Shown here piece after piece: positions 1 through 5,352 of a DNA stretch of 11,991 bases (position 1 is its first letter; each line of letters begins with the position of its first letter). The notes under the pieces are model-generated. The model was given only the letters and a program-made list of their open reading frames with translations, was not told the origin of the DNA and ran no database searches. Source of the stretch: an uncultured Erysipelotrichaceae bacterium (GTDB taxonomy: Bacteria > Bacillota_I > Bacilli_A > RF39 > UBA660). The DNA lies in NCBI GenBank assembly GCA_902783435.1, contig CACZQV010000008.1, positions 1 to 11,991 on the forward strand. Reading direction: 5' to 3'. Position numbers and translations under genes: made by a program.

Positions 1-237
1 CAAGTACTTACAAACATCTACATCTTCTTGTACATCTACTATTTTTAATCTTTCTATAGAATAATTATTCTTTAATTCTTCTATTAATTCTTTTTTAATA
101 TTAGTTACTTCATCATAAGATTCTATTCTTTTTTCATATAACCATGAAAACAATTGATCAGCATGAAATTTCTTAGAACCAATAGATATAAAATAATCTT
201 CCATATCTTTTAAATTTAATCCATAAATACTTTTCAT
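1..237 (-). CDS. rlmN: 23S rRNA (adenine2503-C2)-methyltransferase RlmN, N-terminal part
   Basis: This is the first 79 codons of a gene that continues past the window start. RlmN is a radical-SAM enzyme that methylates C2 of A2503 in 23S rRNA and A37 in some tRNAs. The visible part matches the RlmN N-terminal accessory domain. It opens MKSIYGLNLKDMEDYF, followed by KKFHADQLFSWLYEKRIESYDEVTN (given here in pieces: KKFHADQLFSWLYEKR at about 22-37, then IESYDEVTN) and LKIVDVQEDVDVCKYL at the edge, where homologues continue into the FxLxDG segment. The CxxxCxxC iron-sulfur motif would lie outside the window, so catalytic integrity cannot be judged. The ATG at 237-235 is preceded by GGAG (249-246) at 8-nt spacing. 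In Bacillus rlmN sits in the priA-def-fmt-rsmB-rlmN cluster, which agrees with fmt being upstream here. Its own promoter appears to lie at 261-289. Confidence 0.9.
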   Translation of the reverse strand, partial: MKSIYGLNLKDMEDYFISIGSKKFHADQLFSWLYEKRIESYDEVTNIKKELIEELKNNYSIERLKIVDVQEDVDVCKYL

Positions 238-260
238 ACAACACGCTCCAAACTATTTAT

Positions 261-289
261 ATTATACAGGATAAAAGCAAATACTCCAA
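261..289 (-). promoter_or_regulatory. Probable sigma-A promoter for rlmN
   Basis: On the minus strand a perfect TATAAT (261-266) lies 17 bp downstream of TTGGAG (284-289), a -35 that keeps only the TTG. The predicted start is near 254, giving a leader of about 17 nt that contains the GGAG ribosome site. The -35 lies within the hairpin of the preceding terminator, so termination of the surface cassette and initiation of rlmN overlap physically. In an A+T-rich genome TATAAT occurs by chance, but its position right after a terminator and before a gene supports it. Confidence 0.55.
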
Positions 290-299
290 GTATTTGCTT
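271..299 (-). terminator. Rho-independent terminator after the 685-aa surface protein gene
   Basis: A perfect 11-bp stem is formed by minus-strand AAGCAAATACT and AGTATTTGCTT with a 3-nt TGG loop (275-299), followed by a short T-rich run (TTAT). The hairpin starts 3 nt after the TAA stop codon at 305-303. The U-tract is short, so termination may be only partial. Confidence 0.7.
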
Positions 300-302
300 A
301 TA

Positions 303-2360
303 TTAATCCAATTCTAAGTACTTTGTCTTATAAGTATCAGTATCAATTACTTCAGTACCATCAACAGTATGAGAATTATCTTCTTGATCTGTAATTGTAC
401 CATCAATAGCTTCAACATATCCTTTAATAATTCCATCATAGAAATTAAATGTACTAGTAGTTTCAATTCCTTCACGTTTAGCTTGAATTATTATAGATGT
501 ATTATCAATAGTACCATCTTTAACACCTAATGTTACAATTCCACCTTCATTAGATATACCATTACCTTGAGTACCAATTATTGTAGCACTCTTAATTATT
601 ACTTCAGCACCTGACATTACATGAACAGTACCTCTTGCAAGAACTCCTAATGAAGATTTTCCACTTGTATCAGATGATAAATATGAATTTCCAGTAATTT
701 CTACAGTACCAGCAGCTATATAAATAGATTGTTTATCACCATGAGAATTAACTGTAACATTATCAAGTTTTAAATAACCAGCATTATTATTAATAGTAGA
801 AGCAGCATTACTAGAGTTTAAAGTTCCATTTTTAATAGTTATATTTCCACTATTTTCAAATAAAGCTTTACTACCACTATTAGCAGTTAATGTATGATTA
901 TCTAAATCAATAACTATATTTTTACCAGTATCTATATTTAAATTTGTTCTAACATCTTTCAAAATAGTTATTGTAGTAGAAACACCTGAAGGACATGCAT
1001 CAATAGCATCTTGTATAGTGTTATAAGTATCATCACCTATTTTAGCAACACCACTATAAATAGGTTCCCAATGTGCATAATATGTTACGTCATTATCTAC
1101 AATAATATCAGCTGAAATCTTTATACCATCAATTGGATCAGTATACCAACCAAGGAACCTATAATCTACTCTGGAAGGACTAGGTAAATTACCTATAGTA
1201 TTTCCTGATATTATAGTTCTTGAAGTCTCAGATACTGTTCCACCATTTGGATTAAATGTAACTGTAACACCTTTAACTAAATATGCTTTATTATAAGTTA
1301 CTCCATCTATTACTTCATTTTCATTAGTTAATAACATACAAGATATTTCTTTATCAACAATTTTTGAAACATTATTTATAGCTTTATTTTCACCATAAAT
1401 CACACCATCATAATAATTAACATTACCAGTAGTAGTTAAACCATAATCATGACCTCTAACTACTATTGAAGAATCTGGATCACTATTCTTTGTACCAATT
1501 GTCAAACTACTAGCATTTTGAATTGCATTAGTACTTCTAGATATAATTGTACCTCCAGTTATTGTTGCTGAACTACTAGCTTGAATTTGTAAAGCAGCAC
1601 GCGCTGAACCAGTATTTTCTAAATAAGTATCACCTGATATATTAACAGTACCCTTATCAATATAAATAGCTTGTCTATCACCTGTATTGACAACATTACC
1701 ACCACTAATATTTAAAACTCCACCATTCCTTACATTGATAGCTCCGGCTTTTTGTGCAGTAGAACTAATATTACCACCACTAATATTAAGTACTCCATTA
1801 ACTTCAAATATTGGATTATTATCTGTACTATTACCAACAGTATGATTTCCAATATCTAACGTTACATTCTTTCCACTTGGTATTGTAACAAAGTCACTAG
1901 TATTTTGAAGTAATATAATAGTACCAGTACCAGTAAGACGACTAACTGCTGCAGATATAGAACTAAAAGATTCACCATTATATAAAGCTACTCCCTCAGC
2001 CCATTGTGCATATAAATGAACTGTTTCATTAGGAGTAGAAGTTAAATCTGTAACTAACGCTCCATCTCCATATCTAGTACCACTACCATCTATTTCTGTA
2101 TTCCATCCTGCAAAACTTAAACTTCCATTTGTAAAAGAATTAAGAGTTAATCTACTACTTTCACCAAGATTAAATATTTGATTTGTTTCTTCATCTAATC
2201 CATTATTACTATGAAATATAACCATATATGAACTAGTACCTATATTTAAATAAACTTTTCTATTAACTGTTGAAGTATATTTACCAAAAGTGAATGTTAC
2301 TAAATTTAAAGATAATAAAAATATTATTAATACAAAATTAATAATCTTAATTTTTTTCAT
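303..2360 (-). CDS. Large secreted protein with two InlB-B-repeat plus beta-helix units
   Basis: A 685-aa predicted surface or secreted protein. Residues 1-25 form a signal peptide (lysines, then a hydrophobic core) followed by TFGKYTS, which resembles the SipW-type signal stretch of the two other substrates in this cassette. Two Listeria-Bacteroides (InlB B) repeats are visible: 47-120 (FHSNNG...FAGWNT...YAQW) and 366-431 (FNPNGG...FLGWYTD...YAHW). Each is followed by about 200 residues of short G/N/S/T/I-rich strands (NISGGN, ITGGT, ITIKNGT), typical of a right-handed parallel beta-helix. The two halves (47-364 and 366-685) align to each other, so the protein is a tandem duplication. No LPXTG motif, C-terminal membrane segment or cell-wall-binding module is seen. 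The ATG follows AAGGAG at 7-nt spacing. It is the last gene of the 160-aa peptidase/158-aa/685-aa unit. A role in adhesion or polysaccharide binding is inferred from fold only. Confidence 0.85.
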   Translation of the reverse strand: MKKIKIINFVLIIFLLSLNLVTFTFGKYTSTVNRKVYLNIGTSSYMVIFHSNNGLDEETNQIFNLGESSRLTLNSFTNGSLSFAGWNTEIDGSGTRYGDGALVTDLTSTPNETVHLYAQWAEGVALYNGESFSSISAAVSRLTGTGTIILLQNTSDFVTIPSGKNVTLDIGNHTVGNSTDNNPIFEVNGVLNISGGNISSTAQKAGAINVRNGGVLNISGGNVVNTGDRQAIYIDKGTVNISGDTYLENTGSARAALQIQASSSATITGGTIISRSTNAIQNASSLTIGTKNSDPDSSIVVRGHDYGLTTTGNVNYYDGVIYGENKAINNVSKIVDKEISCMLLTNENEVIDGVTYNKAYLVKGVTVTFNPNGGTVSETSRTIISGNTIGNLPSPSRVDYRFLGWYTDPIDGIKISADIIVDNDVTYYAHWEPIYSGVAKIGDDTYNTIQDAIDACPSGVSTTITILKDVRTNLNIDTGKNIVIDLDNHTLTANSGSKALFENSGNITIKNGTLNSSNAASTINNNAGYLKLDNVTVNSHGDKQSIYIAAGTVEITGNSYLSSDTSGKSSLGVLARGTVHVMSGAEVIIKSATIIGTQGNGISNEGGIVTLGVKDGTIDNTSIIIQAKREGIETTSTFNFYDGIIKGYVEAIDGTITDQEDNSHTVDGTEVIDTDTYKTKYLELD

Positions 2361-2391
2361 AACACCACTCCTTTCAAATATACTTTTATTT

Positions 2392-2868
2392 TTAAATATT
2401 ATCTTGTACAGCTACTATATCTATTTCAAGTTCTCTATTAACAACAGAACTTGCCCCACTAATTGCTTTAAAAGATAAAGTATGATTATTTACTACACTA
2501 GTAGTAGATGATATAAAACTACCACTATTTTCAAATAATATAGTTCCATTTAAAGGTTCCTTATATTCCCCATTATCTAAAGATATTCTAACAGTATCAG
2601 GTAAATTAGATATTTCTATTGAATATTTACTAGAAACATCTGAATTACTTGTAACCCTTAAAGTATAATCTATTGGATTTCCACCTGGTACTAAATCAAC
2701 ACTACTATCATCACCATCAAGTATTAATTCCCATTTAGCTACATCTGTTTCTCCACTACCTATAACTATAGAAGTATGTTTAGAAAAAGTCTTATTAACT
2801 AAAAAACAAGAAAAAAGAACTACAAAAAATATAATTATAAATGCAATTATTTTTTTCTCTCTATTCAT
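2392..2868 (-). CDS. Small TasA/camelysin-like secreted protein, probable SipW-type substrate
   Basis: A 158-aa protein with a basic start (MNREKK), a hydrophobic segment at about 7-25 and then TFSKHTSIVIGSGETDVAKW. The TFSKH and GSG...VAKW elements line up with TYAKY and GSGTVTVAKW in the 178-aa neighbour, so cleavage just after residue 29 is likely. The rest (about 130 residues) is rich in beta-forming residues and resembles the TasA/camelysin sandwich only weakly: PGG...YTLRVTSNSDVSSKYSIEISNLP is the typical 'unresolved strand plus Asn/Ser' pattern. There is no anchor at the C terminus. It starts 12 nt after the stop of the 160-aa peptidase gene, with a moderate ribosome site (GGAAGTGA), and precedes the 685-aa gene by 31 nt. 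It could be a minor or adaptor subunit that links the large protein to a fibre. This role is inference. Confidence 0.75.
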   Translation of the reverse strand: MNREKKIIAFIIIFFVVLFSCFLVNKTFSKHTSIVIGSGETDVAKWELILDGDDSSVDLVPGGNPIDYTLRVTSNSDVSSKYSIEISNLPDTVRISLDNGEYKEPLNGTILFENSGSFISSTTSVVNNHTLSFKAISGASSVVNRELEIDIVAVQDNI

Positions 2869-2880
2869 ACTATCACTTCC

Positions 2881-3363
2881 CTATAATACTTCATTATCAA
2901 TTATTTTTTTATCTTTAACTTTATATTTAGAAAAAAACCAAATATATATAATACCTATCATAAATATAATAATCCATGTATAAGGTATACTAAGTAAATA
3001 ACTAATAAAAGTAACACCTCTAAGTTTTAATACTAATTTACCTACAACATCTTTTTTAGTAATAAACTCATCATTAGTATTATTTCTATCTCCTTTAGTA
3101 ATTATTTTATTATTATTAATATATACAATCCTATGAGTTATATAAGAACTTTTACTTTTATAAGTAATTATATCCCCTTTTTTATACTTATCACTTTCAC
3201 CTATAAGTATATAATCTCCTACTTTAAGTTCAGGAGTCATACTTCCAGAACCTACTCTATATAATCTATATCCAAAAAAACTAATATTTAATATAGAACA
3301 TATATTAAATATAATTACCAAAGTAAGTAAAATTGTTATAATCAAGTATCCTATTTTTTTCAT
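2881..3363 (-). CDS. Second SipW-type (S26B) signal peptidase I
   Basis: A 160-aa membrane peptidase that should cut signal peptides on the outer face of the membrane. It has an N-terminal transmembrane segment (about 4-27), the box GSGSMTPELKVGD with the candidate nucleophile Ser41, ITHRI with His77 in place of the general-base Lys of LepB-type enzymes, and TKGDRNN with Asp92. This Ser/His/Asp set is that of the SipW/Sec11 (ER-type, S26B) group. A second transmembrane segment lies at about 118-146, with a lysine-rich cytoplasmic tail. The ATG at 3363 is the only possible start, because the frame is closed by TAA at 3381-3379 and the next Met is residue 42. No Shine-Dalgarno is present, and an extended -10 ends 6 nt upstream, so the mRNA is predicted to be leaderless. 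The next two genes encode the likely substrates. Confidence 0.9.
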   Translation of the reverse strand: MKKIGYLIITILLTLVIIFNICSILNISFFGYRLYRVGSGSMTPELKVGDYILIGESDKYKKGDIITYKSKSSYITHRIVYINNNKIITKGDRNNTNDEFITKKDVVGKLVLKLRGVTFISYLLSIPYTWIIIFMIGIIYIWFFSKYKVKDKKIIDNEVL

Positions 3364-3369
3364 ACTATC

Positions 3370-3378
3370 ATTATAACA
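3370..3378 (-). promoter_or_regulatory. Extended -10 promoter for the second peptidase operon (predicted leaderless start)
   Basis: Minus-strand TGTTATAAT is a consensus extended -10 (TGnTATAAT). No good -35 is present at the usual distance (TATGAA at 3393-3398), which is tolerated by extended -10 promoters. Counting 7 nt from the last T of the hexamer puts +1 at 3363, the A of the ATG of the 160-aa peptidase. It lies directly behind the terminator of the TasA-like gene. Confidence 0.6.
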
Positions 3379-3399
3379 TTAATATACTTTTTTTCATAG

Positions 3400-3428
3400 A
3401 AAAAAAGCTAAGATTTTCTTAGCTTTTT
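3400..3428 (-). terminator. Rho-independent terminator after the TasA-like gene
   Basis: On the minus strand AAAAAGCTAAG and CTTAGCTTTTT form an 11-bp perfect stem (3402-3412 with 3418-3428) around a 5-nt loop, and T residues continue after the stem. It lies 21 nt past the TAG stop at 3452-3450. It would separate the first peptidase/TasA-like pair from the second unit. Confidence 0.75.
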
Positions 3429-3449
3429 ATATTATATATTATTAATTAA

Positions 3450-3986
3450 CTACTCAGTAGGTTCTACTTGAACACCAGTAATAGTTGCGTTAACAGTCAT
3501 AGTATTTGCAGCTTCACCATCAGTAGTATCATCTGCATCACCATCTGTTGTTTCATAAGGCCATTCCCAAGTAATTGTTACTTCTTTTCCAGTTTCACCA
3601 GGAGTTAAAGTACCAGTATAAGTACCACCACCATTAAATGTTAAATTTGTTGGTTTATTAGTAGTATTACCTAAAGTAATTGTATAATCAACTCCAACTT
3701 CAGTATTTTGATTAGATAATTCAATTACAAAACTACCACTAGTTCCAGGAGCAATCTTACCATTAACTAATGTATCAGCGTCATATGTCTTATCTAAATT
3801 AATAGTAAATGTTTGATCAGAATTATCATCTTCAAATGCCCACTTAGCTACAGTTACAGTACCACTACCATTAAAACTACCTGCATACTTTGCATAAGTA
3901 GCTGCGATATAACCAGCAGTTAAACCAAATAATAGTAATAATGCAATTACTAATCCCTTTCTCTTTTTTTCTTTCTTACTTTCCAC
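3450..3986 (-). CDS. TasA/camelysin-like secreted fibre protein with SipW-dependent signal peptide
   Basis: A 178-aa secreted protein. It has a highly basic start (MESKKEKKRK), a hydrophobic core (about 11-29) and then TYAKYAGSFNGSGTVTVAKWAF, the hallmark of SipW-dependent signal peptides such as those of Bacillus TasA and camelysin (CalY). Cleavage is expected after TYA (residue 32). The mature part is acidic (DGDADDTTDGE near 148-157) and beta-rich, with no membrane anchor or sorting signal. TasA-family proteins polymerise into biofilm or surface fibres. The same role is inferred here from the signal type and from the neighbouring peptidase, which ends 18 nt upstream of the longest possible start. 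A GTG at 3998-3996 would give 182 residues but lies on top of the AAAGG ribosome site. The GTG at 3986-3984, used here, leaves 11 nt after AGG. A terminator follows the stop codon. Confidence 0.85.
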   Translation of the reverse strand: MESKKEKKRKGLVIALLLLFGLTAGYIAATYAKYAGSFNGSGTVTVAKWAFEDDNSDQTFTINLDKTYDADTLVNGKIAPGTSGSFVIELSNQNTEVGVDYTITLGNTTNKPTNLTFNGGGTYTGTLTPGETGKEVTITWEWPYETTDGDADDTTDGEAANTMTVNATITGVQVEPTE

Positions 3987-4004
3987 AACAATAACCACCT
4001 TTCG

Positions 4005-4517
4005 TTATTTTTTACCTTTTTTCTTTTTAGGTTCAGATAAATAAATATAAATACATATCATAATGATTAAACTCATTAATGTAATAAATCCAATAGGACT
4101 TTGTATAAATAATATTACAGTACCTAAACCAATTATTTTATAAAGATATTTACCTTCAATATCTTTATAACATACTATTCCAAGATCTTTAGTATTATTT
4201 GCGTCACCTTTAGTTTCAAAGCAATTCTTACCAATACTAGATATACCATTTATTCTATGAGTAGTAATATTTTTCTTATTATCTCTAAAAGAAACAATAT
4301 CACCTTTACCTAAAGTACTCTTATCCACATCTTTAACTACTATTAAATCACCATAATTAAATGTAGGACTCATACTTCCAGATAATACAATAAGTGGTTT
4401 ATATCCAAATATACCTGGAATTTCTTTTGGACGAAATATAGTTTTAAAAACAAGAATAACATTTACCGTTACAAATAAAACTAAAATACTAACAAAAAAT
4501 ATCTTAATTACTTTCAT
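4005..4517 (-). CDS. sipW: SipW-type (S26B) signal peptidase I
   Basis: A 170-aa membrane peptidase paired with the TasA-like gene directly downstream, the arrangement seen for sipW and tasA in Bacillus. It has a transmembrane segment at about 4-25, the box VLSGSMSPTFNYGD with candidate nucleophile Ser48, TTHRI with His87 replacing the LepB-type lysine, and TKGDANNTKD with Asp105. A second transmembrane segment spans about 129-160, and the tail is very basic (PKKKKGKK). The Ser/His/Asp residues and short length place it in the SipW/Sec11 class, which cleaves signal peptides of TasA-type proteins. The ATG is preceded by AAGGA at 4532-4528 (about 10 nt). It is the first gene after a strong terminator and probably has its own promoter at 4552-4557. 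The symbol is used in the sense of family and context, not proven orthology. Confidence 0.9.
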   Translation of the reverse strand: MKVIKIFFVSILVLFVTVNVILVFKTIFRPKEIPGIFGYKPLIVLSGSMSPTFNYGDLIVVKDVDKSTLGKGDIVSFRDNKKNITTHRINGISSIGKNCFETKGDANNTKDLGIVCYKDIEGKYLYKIIGLGTVILFIQSPIGFITLMSLIIMICIYIYLSEPKKKKGKK

Positions 4518-4551
4518 ATCATATTATCCTTTTTACCTATCATCCAAATTT

Positions 4552-4580
4552 ATTATATAATACAAATACTAAACAAAAAA
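4552..4580 (-). promoter_or_regulatory. Probable promoter of the surface-protein cassette
   Basis: A minus-strand TATAAT (4552-4557) lies in the 112-nt space between a strong terminator and the first peptidase gene. The -35 region at 17-bp spacing is only T-rich (TTTTTT, 4575-4580), and other hexamers such as TTGTTT fit only with 15- or 20-bp spacing. The predicted start near 4545 would give a leader of about 28 nt carrying AAGGA. The T-runs upstream could act like an UP element. Confidence 0.5.
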
Positions 4581-4594
4581 CAAAAAAAAACACA

Positions 4595-4617
4595 TTTTTT
4601 GTAAAGTTTACAAAAAA
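4595..4617. repeat. Perfect 23-bp palindrome upstream of the cassette, candidate operator
   Basis: On the plus strand the arms ttttttgtaaa and tttacaaaaaa flank a single central g at 4606, so 11 bp on each side match perfectly. The core TGTAAAgTTTACA is the part with sequence character; the outer six pairs are A/T runs. With a one-base centre it is more plausible as a DNA-binding site than as an RNA hairpin. It overlaps the U-tract of the preceding terminator and lies about 40 bp upstream of the predicted -10 of the peptidase gene. No regulator family is assigned. Confidence 0.45.
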
Positions 4618-4648
4618 AAAAAAAAAAGATTAGTTCTCTGAACTAATC
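4612..4648 (-). terminator. Strong rho-independent terminator, stem inside the end of the 240-aa gene
   Basis: On the minus strand GATTAGTTC and GAACTAATC form a perfect 9-bp stem with loop AGA (4628-4648), followed immediately by 16 consecutive T residues (4627-4612). The last codons and the TAA stop (4632-4630) of the 240-aa gene form the stem itself. It ends the priA-to-240-aa operon and isolates the surface cassette downstream. Confidence 0.9.
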
Positions 4649-5352
4649 GGATTCTTTATATCTTGTATTTTACCTGCATTACTATATTCTAAATCAATCT
4701 TTAAAGTATTTTGACAACCATCTATTACCTTACAATAACTATCTAAATTAAAACTAATCTTATCAAGTTCTCCATCACTATCTGCATATATTATTATTTT
4801 ATTAGGAACTTCATCTACATCACTATCTTTATTATCTAATATTTTATTAATAGTATTACTAGATATATCAAGTTCATGATAAGATGTATTATCTTCATTT
4901 CTAGTACTTTTTTGATAATAAGAATTATTTATTAAATCAGAAATACTTTTACCACTAAAAAACTTATTAAATCTATATGGATTATCTACTTTTTCCCAAG
5001 ACTCACCCTTCTTATAAAAAGTATTATTATTATTAAAATAACTACTATTATTATATTCAAATAATTCTAATTCATTAAATTTATCTCCTTCATATTCATA
5101 AGTATACTCATCTAAATAAACAATATATTTAAAATGATAATTATTATTCTTTAAAACCTCAGAAGAAAAATATAATGGTTTACTTTTTTCATACTGATCA
5201 GGATTAATAATATGCTTAGGTGCAAATCTTACAAGTAAAACAAGCACTAAAAAGAAAATAAAATAAAAACCAAAAAACAATATAGTCTTAGCATTTGCAT
5301 TTTCTTTTAAATCATCTATAAATTTTAAACCCTTTTCAAATTTCTTTTTCAT
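4630..5352 (-). CDS. Membrane-anchored extracytoplasmic protein of unknown function
   Basis: A 240-aa protein that I do not recognise. It has a basic, lysine-rich cytoplasmic start (1-21), one transmembrane segment at about 22-42 followed by VRFAPKH, and a polar domain rich in Tyr, Asn and Ser (about 43-240) that would lie outside the membrane. There are only two cysteines, Cys207 and Cys213, six residues apart near the C terminus, which could form a small disulfide loop. The C-terminal part (IIIYADSDGELDKISFNL...TLKIDLEYSN) reads as alternating beta strands, like substrate- or lipid-binding barrels of lipoprotein type, but there is no lipobox. The ATG overlaps the fmt stop by one base (TAATG) with GAGG upstream, so it is translationally coupled to fmt. 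It is the last gene of that operon. The low-complexity Asn runs match local base composition. Confidence 0.8.
   Translation of the reverse strand: MKKKFEKGLKFIDDLKENANAKTILFFGFYFIFFLVLVLLVRFAPKHIINPDQYEKSKPLYFSSEVLKNNNYHFKYIVYLDEYTYEYEGDKFNELELFEYNNSSYFNNNNTFYKKGESWEKVDNPYRFNKFFSGKSISDLINNSYYQKSTRNEDNTSYHELDISSNTINKILDNKDSDVDEVPNKIIIYADSDGELDKISFNLDSYCKVIDGCQNTLKIDLEYSNAGKIQDIKNPISSEN

Noticed and set aside
2290..2478. 62-codon open frame on the plus strand
   Set aside because: It lies antisense across the start of the 685-aa gene and the end of the 158-aa gene, is hydrophobic only because it mirrors A/T-rich coding sequence, and has no convincing ribosome site.
3996..3998. GTG at 3998 as the start of the TasA-like gene
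   Set aside because: It overlaps the only ribosome site (AAAGG), leaving no spacer. The GTG 12 nt downstream fits better. The difference is four residues.
303..4517. Sortase-anchored surface proteins or a transposon boundary
   Set aside because: No LPXTG-type motif, sortase, transposase, integrase, tRNA or flanking direct repeat was seen in or around the cassette.
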